A DNA stretch of 64,000 nucleotides from Proteles cristata cristata (taxonomy: Eukaryota; Chordata; Mammalia; Carnivora; Hyaenidae), in assembly GCA_017311185.1 (NCBI GenBank), contig JAESUZ010000432.1, positions 248,001 through 312,000 of the forward strand, given 5' to 3'. This document shows positions 44,911 to 57,936 of this stretch, in pieces (position 1 is the stretch's first letter; each line of letters begins with the position of its first letter). Made by a program: the position numbers and the translations under genes. The notes under the pieces are model-generated. The model saw only the letters and a program-made list of their open reading frames with translations, ran no database searches and was not told where the DNA came from.

Positions 44911-47900
44911 GACTTTAATACTCCGCTTACAGCAATGGATAGGTCACCCAGACAGAAAATCACTAAAGAAATAATAGACTTGAAAGACACATTGGACCAG
45001 ATGGATCTGACAGATATATTTAGAACTTTACATCCTGAGGCCAGGGAATTTACTTTCTTTTCAAGTGCGCATGGCTCATTCTCCAAGATAGATCATATAC
45101 TGGGACACAAAGCAGCCCTCAATAAATATAAAAGAATTGAGATCATACCATGCACACTGTCAGATCACAATGCTTTGAAACTTGAAATCAATTATACGAA
45201 GAAGTCTGGAAAACCTCCAAAAACATGGAAGTTAAAAACCACCCTACTAAAGAATGAATGGGCCAATCAGGCAATTAGAGATGAAATTAAAAAATATATG
45301 GAAACAAATAAAAATGAAAACACAACAATTCAAAATCTATGGAATGCGGCAAAGGCAGTCCTAAGAGGAAAGTACATTGCTCTCCAGGTCTATTTCAAGA
45401 GACTAGAAAAAGCGCATGTCCAAAATCTAACAGCTCACCTAAAGGAACTAGAGGCAGAGGAACACGAACGCCCTAAACCCAGGAGAAGAAGAGAAATAGT
45501 AAAAATTGGAGCAGAAATCAACAACATAGAGACCAAAGAAACAATTGAACAGATCAATGAAACCAAGAGTTGGTTTTTTGAAAAAATTTAAAAAAATGAC
45601 AAACCTCTGGCCAGACTTATCAAAAAGAAAAGAGAGAGCACCCAAATAGACAAAATTATGAATGAAAATGGACTTATGACAACCAACCCCTCAGATATAC
45701 AAGCAATTATCAGGGAATACTATGAAAAATTATATGCCAATAAATTGGACGACTTAGAAGAAATGTACAAATTCCTAAACACACATTCACTATCAAAATT
45801 CACGCGGGAAGAAATAGAAAACCTGAACAGGCCCATAATGAGTGAAGAAATCGAATCAGTTATCAAAAATCTCCCAAAAATAAGAGCCCTGGACCTGATG
45901 TCTTCCCAGGGGAATTCTACCAGACATTTAAAACAGCATTAATACCCATTCTTCTCAAGCTATTACAAAAAAATAGAAATCAAAAGAAAACTCCCGGACT
46001 CATTTTATGAAGCCAGCATCACTCTGATTCCCAAGCCAGACAGAGATCCAGCAAAAAAAGAGAACTACAGGCCAATTTCCTTGATGAATACGGCTGCAAA
46101 AAATCCTCAATAAGATCCTTTCAAATCGAATCCAGCAGCACATAAAAATAATCATCCACCAAGATCAAGTGGGATTCATTCCTGGGTTACAGGGCTGGTT
46201 CAACATTCGCAAATCAATCAATGTGATACATCACATCAACAAAAGAAAAGATAAAAACCAGATGATCTTGTCAATAGATGCAGAAAAATCATTTGACAAA
46301 ATACAGCATCTCTTCTTAATAAAGACTCTAGAGAAAGTCGGGATAGAAGGAAGTTACTTAAACATCATCAAAGCCATCTATGAGAAGTCTTCAACTAACA
46401 TCCTCCTCAATGGGGAAAAACAGATATTTCTCCTTGAGATCAGGAACACAGCAGGGATGTCCACTCTCACCACTGTTGTTTAACATAGTGCTGGAAGTCC
46501 TAGTATCAGCCATCAGACAACCAAAGGAAATCAAAGGCATCAGAATTGGCAAAGAGGAAGTCAAACTTTCACTCTTCACAGATGACATGATACTCTACAA
46601 CGAAAACCCAACAGACTCCACCAGAAGCCTACTAGAACTGATCCAAGAATTCAGCCAAGTTGCAGGGTATAAAATCAAGGTACAGAAATGGGTTGCATTT
46701 TTATACAGCAACAATGAAGCAACAGAAAGAGAAATCAAGAAATGGATCCCATTCACAATCGCACAAAAAACCATAAAATACCTAGGAATAAACCTAACCA
46801 AGGATACAAGAGAGCTGTATGATGAAAACTATAGAAAACTTATGAGGGAAATTGAAGAAGACACAAAAAATTGGAAAAACATTCCAGGCCAATGGATAGG
46901 AAGTATAAATATAGTTAAAATGTCATTACTACCCAAAGCAATCTATATATTCAATGCAATTCCAATCAAAATTGCACCAGCATACTTCTCAAAACTAGAA
47001 CAAACTATCCTAAAATTTGTATGGAACCACAAAAGACCCCAAATACCCAAAGTAATACTGAAAAATAAAACCAAACTGGGAGGTATCACCATCCCAGACT
47101 TTAACCTCTACTACAAAGCTGTCATCATCAAGACACTACGGTATTGGCACAAAAACAGACACATAGACCAATGGAATCGAATTGAAAACTCAGAGCTGGA
47201 CCCAAAAGTATACAGCCAACTAATCTTTGACAAAGCAGGAAAGAATATCCGATGGAAAAAAGACAGCCTTTTTAACAGATGGTGTTGGGAGAACTGGACA
47301 GCAACTTGCAGAAGAATGAAACTAGATCATTTTCTCACACCATGCACAAAAATAAACTCAAAATGGATAAAGGACCTGAACGTGAGACAGGAAACTATCA
47401 ACACCCTAGAGGAGGAAGCAGGAAACAATTTCCTTGACCTCCACCGCAGCCACTTCCACTTGACACAACCCCAAAAGCAAGGGAATCAAGAGCAAAAATA
47501 AACGACTGGGACCTCATCAAGATTAAAAGCTTTTGCACGGCAAAGGAAACAACCCACAAAACTAATAGGCAACCAACGGAATGGGAAAAGATAGTTGCAA
47601 ATGACATATCAGATAAAGGATTAATATCCAAAATCTATAAGAAACTCACGAAACTCCACACTCGAAAAACAAACAACCCAATGAAGAAATCGGCAGAAGA
47701 TATGAACAGACACTTCTCTTAAGAGGACATCCAGATGGCCAGCAGACACATGAAACGATGCTCAGCATCGCTCCTCATCAGGGAAATACAAATCAAAACC
47801 ACACTGAGATACCACCTCACGCCAGTCAGAGTGGCTAAAATGAGCAAATCAGAGAACTCTAGATGCTGGCGAGGAAGTGGAGAAATGGGCACCCTCCTAC

Positions 47901-48289
47901 ACTGTTGGTGGGAATGTAAACTGATACAGCCCCTCTGGAAACTAACAATAGAACTCCCCTATGACCCAGCAATAGCACTGCTAGGAATTTACCCAAGGGA
48001 TACAGAAATGCTGAAGTATAGGAGCACATGTACCCTGATGTTTATAGTAGCACTCTCAACAATAGCTAAAACATAGAAATAGCCTAAGTGTCCATCAACG
48101 GACAAATGGATCAAGAAGATGTGGTTTATCTATACGATGGAATACTACATGGCAATGAGAAAGAATGAAATCTGGCCATGTGTAGCAACATGGATGGACC
48201 TTGAGGGTGTTTTGCTGAGCGAAATAAGTCAGGCAGAAAAGGACAAATATCATATGTTTGCACATATAGGAGGATTAGGAGGAACTTAA
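44911..48289 (+). pseudogene. L1-A ORF2 pseudogene
   Basis: Encodes the endonuclease second half (44935-45591: DIFRTLHPEAREFTFFSSAH, CTLSDHNALK), linker (45658-45942: [20 protein letters not shown]), RT fingers and palm (46169-47501: [40 protein letters not shown], and LFTDDM with the FTDD motif at 46575-46586), thumb, and the C-terminal Cys-rich part near 47860-47935 ([19 protein letters not shown]). It ends at the stop at 48287-48289. The longest open stretch is 373 codons. Several frameshifts and the missing 5' end make it inactive. Confidence 0.93.
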
Positions 48290-48397
48290 CTAAGGACCAT
48301 GGGGGAGAAGAAGGGGGGAAATGGTGGGGGAAAGGGAGAGAGGCAAACCATGAGAGACTCTTGAATGCTGAGAAACACACTGAGGACTGATGGATGT

Positions 48398-48418
48398 GGG
48401 GGGGAGGGGGGAAATGGG
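48398..48418 (+). other. G-rich tract in L1-A 3' UTR, G-quadruplex candidate
   Basis: Two runs of six to seven G separated by A, then AAAT and GGG. The equivalent tract is at 54741-54769 in L1-B and appears as C-runs in the reverse copies (for example 6725-6741). A G-rich 3' UTR tract is a known L1 feature. Confidence 0.65.
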
Positions 48419-48554
48419 CATGGAGGAGGGCACTTGTGGGGATGAACACTGGGTGTTATACGGAAACCAACTTGACAATAAACAGTTTGTAAAAACAAAC
48501 AAACAAATAAATAAATAAATAAATATGTAAATGATTTAAAAGAACACATAGGGT

Positions 48555-49260
48555 ATCCGAATGGATTAAAACAAACAAACAAACAAACCCAGATCCATCT
48601 ATTTGCTGTCAAGAAGAGACTTATTTAAGACATGAGGACACCTACAAATTGAAAATGAGGGGATGGAAAACCATTTATCATGCTACTGGAAGTCAAAACA
48701 AAGTTGGAGTAGCCATACTTACATCAGACAAACTAGATTTTAAACTAAAGGCTGTAAGAAGAGATGAAGATGGTGTTATATCCTAATTACAAGGTCTATA
48801 CATCAAGAAGAGCTAAACATTGTGAATATTTATGCCCCCCATTTGATGATACACAAATATATGAATCGATTAATCACAAACCTAAGCAGTCTTATTGATA
48901 AGAATACAGTAATTGCAGTGGACTTTAATAGTCCACTTACAGCAATGGATAGATCGTCCAGGCAGAAAATCAATATAGAAACAATGGCCTTGAATGATAC
49001 ACTGGACCAGATGTACTTGACAGATATATTCAGTACTGTTCATCCCAAAGCAGCAGAATGCACATTCTTCTCGAGTGCACATGAAACATTCACCAATAGA
49101 TCACATACTGGGTCATAAAACTGCTCTCAATAAAATTAAAATAATTGAGATCATACCATGCATATTTTCAGGTCACGATGTTATGAGACTTGAAATCAAC
49201 CACAAGGAAAAATTTAGAAAGCCTACAAATGCATTAAGGTTAAAGAGCATCCTACTAGAG
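48555..49260 (+). pseudogene. Outer L1 ORF2, first part (endonuclease)
   Basis: Decayed plus-strand codons for the amino-terminal endonuclease. 48822-49118 has NIYAPHLMIHKYMNRLITNL and DFNSPLTAMDRSSRQKINIE; 49075-49281 continues with 'DHILGHKTALNK'. Upstream of 48822 the frame is broken. The part ends where L1-B is inserted after 'catcctactagag'. It resumes at 54864. Confidence 0.85.
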
Positions 49261-51080
49261 GAGGGAGGCAAGATGGTGTAGAAGTATGGAGCTCCGTACA
49301 TTTCAATTGCCCCCATCTCTCAAACGGAGAAGGCCTGAAGTAATAAAAACACTTACAGATCAGGAGTTTGGGAGGAAAAGGAGACAGAGTCCACTGAGAA
49401 AACCTTATAGCATGAGTGCAAACTGAGGAAGATAAAAACGGGCCAGGACTGGAGACACTGAGAGAGGGGAGGGGCCCACTTTGCGGGGAGCTGCAGTGAG
49501 TCTGGGGGAAAAGAAAGAAAGGCTGAAACTGCTCAAGGAACTGTCCCTGTGCCTGGAGAAGAGAAAAACCTCATCTTGGGACACAGAGGGATCTGGTTTC
49601 CTACTGTCCAGCTGACCCTGAGCGGGATGCAGTGGTCCCAGGCAACCCCTGAAGAAATCGCCCCTCTGCTCGCTAGCCAGCTCGACCTGGAGGGGAAGCG
49701 GTGCGCCTGAAGCCACGCTGCTGCCCTTCTGGCTCACTGCCACTCTTCTGGATCAGCTCGGTTCCCAGTGGGAAGGCGAGAGGCTTGTAAGTGCTCAGAG
49801 GGACTCTGCCTGTGGGTTTATATTTCGGGCAGTATCAATGGGGTGCTTAGACTAAGATATGGAAACGAGACCTGGCTTAGGATATAGAGCATGGCCCACC
49901 TTGGCTATGCCCTCGGCACAGGGAGATCAGACCCAAAACAGTGATTTGCAATGCTTGGTTTAAGAAGGGACTTGGTCACCACCATTTTTCTCCCCACAAC
50001 CACCAAGGTGGGACCTCAGGGAGCCGCCTGCAGGACGGGTAGCAGTGGAGGCTAAGACTCACCTACACCAAACCATGCCCATCTCAGCTAGAGAGCAGGG
50101 TTGTTGTTTTTTTTTTGTTTTGTTTTGTTTTTTGTTTTTTTTTTTTTACCGGAACCCGGGACAAGACCAATATGGATGCACTGCCGTGATTAATTCCAGA
50201 TCAATTCTTTGTATTCAGATATATTTTTTCCCTTGTCTCATTCATAACCCTCCACTCTGTTGGACTGGGTACTCTAGTCACTGGTTTGCTTAAACAGTCA
50301 CATTTAACCCATTCTCTAGATGTTTATTCTACACCTCCACTGCGACCTTTTTATCTCTCTCTCTCTCTCTCTCTGGAGTAATCAGACTATATAGTTTCTC
50401 TGAGTACCATTATCTTCATTTTTTCTCTTCACCTCTAACCATATTCTCCTCTTTCTGTCTCTGAATTAAGCCCCTTAGTCTCTCTGCCTGGTTATTTCAT
50501 TTCTAATTTTGCTCCCTACCCCCCACCCCATGGCATTTCTCTCTTGTATATGCTCTTCCATCAGCACTGCATACATCCGGCTCTTTATTTGTAACTGGGA
50601 ATTCTGGTTTTATCCTTTTAGACTATCCTTTGTGTTTTGGGTTTTTTCTTTTTCCCCCTCTTCTTTTCTTCTTTTTTATTTTTTATTTATTTTTATTTTT
50701 ATTATTTGTCCTCCCTCCTTCCTCTTTTTTTGTCCCTTCCTTTTTTCTTTTTCTTTTTCCCTTCCGGTTTACATGTTTGTTGAGTGTGTCTGTGCATTTC
50801 TGTGCCTTTGTTCCCTGTGTGTTTGTCTGTCTGTTTTCTCTTCCAGGGCTACCTCAAGAAACAAGCCAAAGTACACATGGTGGAGAGTCCCAAATACCAC
50901 AAATAGGGAAATAAAATAATCAGTCTCAGCAAGAGAGACCAAGAGATACCATTCAAAGAACACTTCCAGAACAGACAGGCCCTGGACAGTCAACGAGCCT
51001 TCTTCAATACAACAGTACTCTCAGGTGCAGAGTGCATAATAAGCTTTTAAAACTAACAAGAGAGAGAAAGCTAATCAAAA
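49261..51080 (+). promoter_or_regulatory. L1-B 5' UTR (sense promoter region)
   Basis: About 1.8 kb. CAAGATGG at 49269-49276, ten bases from the 5' end, resembles the YY1 site that positions L1 transcription starts in other mammals. GC-rich part at 49440-49760; T-rich tract at 50106-50147; pyrimidine-dominated stretch at 50620-50770. A splice-acceptor-like 'ttttctcttccag' ends at 50846. No bacterial-type or TATA signal is claimed. Confidence 0.7.
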
Positions 51081-51790
51081 TGACGAAATGGAAGAACTCT
51101 CCTCCAAAGAAATTCCAGGAAGAAATGACAACTAAAGAACTGCTCAAAGCAGATATAAACAACATAACTAAACAAGAATTTAGAACAATAGTCATAAAAT
51201 TAGTCTCTCGGCTTGAAAAAGGCATGGAAGACATCAGAGAAACTTGCTAAAAAGACTATGGAGATTAAAAATAGTGTGATGAATTAAAAAATGCTATAAA
51301 TGACATGCATAATAAAATGGAGGCATCCAATGCACGGATTGAAGAGGCAGAAAGGAAAATAGGTGAATTAGAAGACACAATTATAGAAAAATAGGAAGCT
51401 GAGAAAAAGAGAGATAAACTGATCCAGGAACACAAAAGGATATTTCGAGAGATTAGTGATACAATCAAATGGAACAATATCTGTATCATAGGAATTCCAG
51501 AAGAGGAAGAGAGAGGGAAAGGCGCTGAAGGAGTCCTTGAACAATAATAGCAGAGAACATCTCCAATCTGGGGAAGGAAACAGACATTAAAATCCAAGAG
51601 ACACAGAGAACTCCCCTCAGACGTAACTTAAATCAATCTTCTGCACGCCATATCATAGTGAAACTGGCAAAATATAGGGACAAAGAGAGAATTTTGAAAG
51701 CAGCTAGGGATAAAAGGGCTCTAACATACAAAGGGAAACATCAGAGTGGTCACAGACCTATCTACTGAAAACTTGGCAGGCCAGAAAGAG
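51081..51790 (+). pseudogene. L1-B ORF1 pseudogene, C-terminus deleted
   Basis: Starts at 51080-51082 with MTKWKNSPPKKFQEEMTTKE, followed by coiled-coil codons (LLKADINNITKQEFRTIVIK). A stop follows at about 51248. The coiled coil continues at 51280-51400 (antisense of ALDASILLCM) and the RNA-binding region at 51470-51600. The copy stops after 'aacttggcaggccagaaag' near 51790, where the C-terminal domain should begin, and jumps into ORF2. Confidence 0.84.
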
Positions 51791-54637
51791 AACAACGAGA
51801 GCACCCCAAACCCAGTAGGAGAAAAGAAATATTAAAAATCAGGGCAGAAATAAATGATATAGAAACAAACAAACAAACAAAAACAGTTGAACAGATCAAT
51901 GAAACCAAGAGTTGTTTTTTTTTAAAAACAAACAAAATTAACAAACTTCTAGCCAGGCATCTCAAAAAGAAAAGAAAGAGCACTCAAATAGACAAAATCA
52001 TGAATGAAAATGGATTTGTTACAATCTATCCCTCAGAAATACAAGCAATCATCAGTAATACTGTGAAAAATTATATGCCAACAAACTGGACAATTTAGAA
52101 GAAATGGACAAATTCCTAAACACATACACACTACCAAAACTCACATGGGAAGAGATAGAAAATCTGAACAGACCCATAACTAGTGAAGAAATTGAATCAG
52201 TTATCAAAAATCTCCTAACAAATTAGAGCCCAGGGCCAGATGGCTTCCCTGGGGAATTCTACCAGACATTTAAATCAGAGTTAATACCCATTCTTCTCAA
52301 GCTATTACAAAAAAATGGAAATTGAAGGAAAACTTCTGGACTCATTCTACGAAGCCAGCATCACCTTGATTCCCAAGCCAGACAAAGACCCAGCAAGAAA
52401 AAAAAGAGAAGTACAAGCCAATATCCGTGATGAATACAGATGCAAAAATCCTCAAGAAGATACTTACAAATTGAATCCAACAGCACATAAAAGAATTATC
52501 CACCATGATCAAGTGGGATTCATTCCTGGGTTACAGGGCTGGTTCAACATTCGCAAATCAATCAATGTGATACATCACATCAACGAAAGAAAAGATAAAA
52601 CCATATGATCCTGTTGACAGATGCAGAAAAAGCATTTGACAAAATACAGCATCCCTTCTTAATAAAGACTCTCGAGAAAGTTGGGATAGAAGGAACCTAC
52701 TTAAACATCATCAAAGCCATCTATGAGAAGCCTTCAGCTAACATCATCCTCAATGCGGAAAAACTGAGAGCTTTCCTCCTGAGATCAGGAACACGACAGA
52801 GATGTCCACTCTCACCACTGTTGTTTAACATAGTGCTGGAAGTCCTAGCATCAGCCATCAGACAACAAAAGGAAATCAAAGGCATCAGAATTGGCAAAGA
52901 AGTCAAACTTTCACTTTTCACAGACAACATGATACTCTACATAGAAAACCCGACAGATTCCACCTGAAGCCTACTAGAACTGATCCATGAATTCAGCCAA
53001 GTTGCAGGGTACAAAATCAACGTACAGAAATCGGTTGCATTTTTATACACCAACAATGAAGTAACAGAAAGAGAAATCAAGAAACTGATCCCATTCACAA
53101 TTGCACAAAAAACCATAAAATACCTCGGAATAAACCTAACCAAGGATACAAGAGATCTGTATGATGAACACTATAGAAAACTTATGAAGGAAATTGAAGA
53201 AGACACAAAGAAATGGAAAAATATTCCATGCTCATGGGTCAGAAGAAAAAATATTCTTAAAATGTCATTACTACCCAAAGCAATCTACACATTCAATGCA
53301 ATCCCAATCAAAATTGCACCAGCATTCTTCTCAAAACTAGAACTATCCTAAAATTTGTATGGAACCACAAAAGACCCCGAAAAGCCAAAGTAATATTGAA
53401 GAAGAAAACCAAAATGGGAGGCATCACCATCCCAGACTTTAACCTCTACTACAAAGCTGTCATCAAGACAGTATGGTATCGGCACAAAAACAGACACATA
53501 GACCAATGGAATAGAATAGAGAACTCAGAATTAGACCCACAAATATACGCCCAACTAATCTTTGACAAAACAGGAAAGAGTATCCAATGGAAAAAAGACA
53601 GTCTCTTTAACAGATGGTGTTGGGAGAACTGGACAACAACATGCAGAAGAATGAAACTAGATCATTCTCTCACATCATACACCAAAATAAACTCAAAATG
53701 GATAAAGGACCTGAACGTGAGACAGGGAACTATCAACGCCCTAGAGGAGAAAGCAGGAAACAACCTCCTTGACCTACACTGTGGCAATTTCTTACTTGAC
53801 ACATCCCCGAAGGCAAGGGAATCAAGAGCAAAACTGAACTACTGGGACCTCATCAAGATAAAAAGCTTCTTCATGGGAAAGAAACAATCCATAAAACTAA
53901 TAGGCAACTGATGGATGGGAAAAGATAGTTGCAAATGACCTATCAGAAAAAGGGCTAGTATCCAAAATCGATAAGGAACTCACCAAACTCTACACCTGAA
54001 AAACAAATAATCCAGTGAAGAAATGGGCAGAAGACATGAACAGACACATCTTGAAAGAGGACATCCAGATGGCCAGCAGACACATGAAACGATGCTCAGC
54101 ATCCCTCCTCATCAGGGAAATATAAATCAAAACCACACTGTGATACCACCTCATGCCAGTCAGAGTGGCTAAGATGAACAAATCAGGAGACTATAGATGC
54201 TGGTGAGCATGTGGAGAAATGGGCACCCTCCTACACAGTTGGGGGAATGTAAACTGGTCCAGCCCCTCTGGAAAACAGTGTGGAGGTTCCTTAAAAAAAT
54301 TAACAACAGAACTCCCGTATGACCCAGCAATAGCACTGCTAGGAATTTACCCAAGGGTTACAGGAGTGCTGATGCATAGGGGCACATGTACCCCAAAGTT
54401 CATAGTAGAACTCTCAACTATAGCCAAAACATGGAAAGAGCCTAAGTGTCCATCAACTGATGAATGGATCAAGAAGATGTGGTTTATCTATATAATGGAA
54501 TACTACACGGAGATGAGAAAGAATGAAATCTGGCCATTTTTAGCAACATGGATGGAACTTGATGGTGTTATGCTGAGCTAAATAAGTCAGGCAGAGATAC
54601 CATGTTTGCAAGTATAGGTGGATTAGGAGGAACTTAA
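51791..54637 (+). pseudogene. L1-B ORF2 pseudogene lacking the endonuclease
   Basis: Picks up in the ORF2 linker ('gagagcaccccaaacccag', equivalent to codons after the endonuclease). RT fingers at 52315-52608 ([20 protein letters not shown]). Palm at 52605-52967 with [20 protein letters not shown] and the motif F-T-D-N at 52917-52928, in which the second catalytic aspartate is lost. Thumb and connection 53396-53911; C-terminus 54219-54581 (MGTLLHSWGNVNW; Cys-rich motif damaged). Stop at 54635-54637. Multiple frameshifts. Confidence 0.9.
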
Positions 54638-54863
54638 CGGAGGACCATGGGAGAGAAGGGGAAAAATAGCTGGAGAGAGGGAGGGAGGCAAACCATGAGA
54701 GACTCTTGAATGCTGAGAACAACTGAGGGCTGATGGGAGTGGGGGGGGGAGTGGAAGGGGGGTGATGGGCATGGAGGAGGGCACTTATGGGGATGAGCAC
54801 TGGGTATTATATGGAAACCAACTTGACAATAACCTGTTAAAAAGAAAAGAACATCCTACTAAA

Positions 54864-57800
54864 GAATGAATGGGTCACCTAGGCAATTAAAGAAGTTCAA
54901 AGATATACAGAAGCAAATGAAAATGAAAACACGACAGTCCAAACCCTTTGGGATGCTGCAAAGGCAATCCTAAGAGGAAAATATATTGTGATCCAGGCCT
55001 ATATCAAGAAACAAGAACAATCCCAAATACAAAACCTAACCACACACTAAAGGAACTAGAAGCAGGACAGCAAAGAAATCCCATACCCAGCAGAGGATGA
55101 CAAATAATAAAGATTAGAGAAGCAATAAGCAATATAGAATTCAAAAAAAAAAAAACAAAACAAAACACAGTAGAACAGATCAATGAATCTGAGCTGGTTT
55201 TTTGAAAAAATCAACAAAATTGATAAATCTCTAACTAGCCTTCTCAAAAAGAAGAAAGAGAACCCAAATAGATAAAATCATGAATGGAGGAAGACAGATC
55301 ACAACCAACACCATAGAAATACAAACAATTATTAGAGAATATTATGAAAAAATATATGCCAACAAACTGGACAAACTTGACAAAATGGACAAATTCCTAG
55401 ACATGACATACTACCAAAACTCAAACAGGAAGAAATAGAAAATTTGACCAGAACAATAACCCATGAAGAAACTGAATCAGTTATCAAAAATATCCCAATA
55501 AATAAGAGTTCTGAGCCAGGTGGCTTCTCAGAGGAATTCTACCAGACATTTAAAGCAGAGTTAATACCTATCCTTCTCAAGCTGTTCCAAAAAAAAAAAA
55601 AAAAAAAAAAGGAAAGAAAAGAAAAGAAAAGAAAACAAATGGAAGGAAAGCTTCTGAACTCATTCTATGAAGCCAGTATTATCTTGATTTCCAAACCAGA
55701 CAGAGACCCCACAAAAAGGAGAATTACAGGCCAATATCCTGATGAACATGGATGCACCAATTCTCAACAAGGTACTAGTTAATTGAATTCAACAGCATAC
55801 AAAAAGACTTATTCACTATGATCAAGTGGGATTCATACCTGGGCTGCAGGGCTGGTTCAATATTTGCAAATCAATCAGTGTGATACGTCACATTTAATAA
55901 AAGAAAGGATAAGATCCATATGATCCTGTCAATAGATGCAGAAAAAACACTTGACAAATACAGAATCCTTTCTTAATAAAAACCCTCCAGATAGTAGGGA
56001 TAGAAGGAACATACCTAAACATCATAAAAGCTGTATATGAAAAGCCCACAGCTAATATCATCCTCAATGGGGAAAAACTGAGAGCTTTCCCCCTGAGATT
56101 AGGAACACGACATGGATGTTTACTCTTACCACTGTTGTTTAACATAGTTTTGGAAGTCCTAGCCTCAGCAATCAGACAACAGAAATGGAATACAAGTCAT
56201 CAAAATTGGCAAAGAAGAAGTAAAACTAACTTTTCTCAGATGATGCAATAATCTGCATGGAAAACACAAAAGACTCCACCAAAAAGCTGATACATGAATT
56301 CAGCAAAGTCAAGGGTACAAAATCAATGTACAGAAATAGGTTGCATTTCTATACACCAATAATGAAGCAACAGAAAGAGAAATCAAGGAATCGATCCCAT
56401 TTACAATTGCACCAAGAACCGTAAAATACCTAGGAAAAAACCTACTAAAGATATAAAAGATCTGTATGCTGAAAACTACAGAAAACTCATGAAAGAAACT
56501 GAAGAAGACACAAAGAAATGGGAAAAACATTACATTCCAAAACCTTGGAAGAACAAATATTGTTAAAATGTCTATACTACACCAAACAATCCACTCATTC
56601 AATGCAATCTCAATCAAAATTACACCAGCATTCATCTCAGAGCTAAAACAAACAACCTAAAGTGTGTATGGAAGCACAAAAGACCCCCAATTAACCAAAG
56701 TTATGTTGAGAAAGAAAATCAAAGCAGGAGGCACCACCAATTCCAGACTTTAGCGTCTACTATGAAGCTGAAATCATCAAGACAGTATGGTATTGGCACA
56801 AAAACAGACACATAGACCAATGGAATAGAATACAATACCCAGAATTGGACACAAAAATGTACGGGCAACTAATCTTTGACAAGGTAGGAAAGAGTATCCA
56901 ATGGAAAAAAGACAGTCTTTTTAGCAAATGACACTGGGAAAATTGGACAGCAACATGAAGAAGAATGAAACTGGACCACTGTCTTACACCAAACACAAAA
57001 ATAAACTCAAAAGGGATGAAAAACCTAAACGTGAGACACAAAACCATCAAAGCCCTAGAACAGAACACTGACAACAACCTCTTTGGCCTTAGCCACAGCA
57101 ATTTCTTGCTCAACACATCTCTGAAGAAAAGGGAATTCAAAGCAAAAATGAACTATTGGGACCTCATCAAGATAAATACTTCTATACTGCAAAGGAAGCA
57201 ATCAACAAAACTAAAAGTTAGCCAACAAAATGGGAAAAGATATTTGCAAATGACATATCAGATAAAGGGTTAGTATCCAAAACCTGTAAAGAACTTACCA
57301 AATTCAAAACCCAAGAAACAATAATCCAGTAAAGAAATGGGCAGAAGACATGAATAGACACTTTCCAAGGATGACATCCAGATGGCCAGCAGACACATGA
57401 AAAGATGTTCATCGTCGCTCATCATCAGGGAAATACAAATCAAAGCCACACTGAGATAACCACCTCACACTGGTCAGAATGGCTAAAATTAACAACTCAG
57501 GAAACAATAGATTTTGGTGAGAATGTGGAGAAACAAGAACCCTCTTGCACTTTTGGTGGGAATGCAAACTGGTGCAGCCACTCTGGAAAACAGTGTGGAG
57601 GTTCCTCAAAAAATTAAAAATAGAACTACCCTACGACCCAGCAATAGCACTACTAAGAATTTATCCCAAGGATACAGGACTCCTGATTCATAGGGGCACT
57701 TGTACCTCAATGTTTATAGCAGCACTTTCAACAATAGCTAAAGTATGGAAAGAGCCAAAATGTCCATCAACTGAGAAATGGATCAAGAAGATGTGGCTTA

Positions 57801-57936
57801 TATATACAGTGGAATACTACTTGGCATTGAGAAAGAATCAAATCCTGCTATTTACAATAACACAGATGGAACTGGAGGGCATTGTGATAAGTGAAATAAA
57901 TCAGTCAGAGAATGACAGATATCATATGTTTTAACT
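54864..57936 (+). pseudogene. Outer L1 ORF2, second part (linker, RT, C-terminus)
   Basis: Continues from 49260. Linker (55280-55540, 'atgaatggaggaagacagat'), RT fingers and palm 55540-56300 with motif F-S-D-D at 56233-56244, thumb to 56960, connection (56965-57273: KLDHCLTPNTKINSKGMKNL), C-terminus 57405-57934 (MFIAALSTIAKVWKEPKCPS) ending QSENDRYHMF. A poly-A-rich expansion lies at 55589-55635. Diverged from L1-A and L1-B throughout. Confidence 0.88.

Larger units (their letters stand above)
44911..48540 (+). mobile_element. Inserted young L1-A, 5'-truncated, 3.6 kb
   Basis: Begins inside ORF2 endonuclease codons ('gactttaatactccgc', GDFNTPL region) and runs to the 3' UTR, poly(A) signal AATAAA (48477-48482) and an 'aaacaaacaaacaaataaat' tail. 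TSD 'aaaacacatagggt' (44897-44910) and 'agaacacatagggt' (48541-48554). It splits the outer L1 just at its ORF1-ORF2 boundary. Less decayed than the outer element. Confidence 0.95.
49261..54844 (+). mobile_element. Inserted young L1-B with complete 5' UTR, 5.6 kb
   Basis: Begins at its true 5' end ('gagggaggcaagatggtgta') and ends at 'ttgacaataacctgttaaaa'. Long 5' UTR (49261-51080), ORF1 remnant, ORF2 remnant, 3' UTR. TSD 'aaagagcatcctactagag' (49242-49260) and 'aaagaacatcctactaaag' (54845-54863), 17 of 19 identical. An internal deletion near 51790 removes the ORF1 C-terminus and the ORF2 endonuclease. Confidence 0.94.

Noticed and set aside
50509..50919. 136-codon open frame rich in Phe, Leu and Ser, resembling a membrane protein
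   Set aside because: It is the translation of the pyrimidine-rich part of the L1-B 5' UTR; hydrophobicity comes from TTT/CTT codons.
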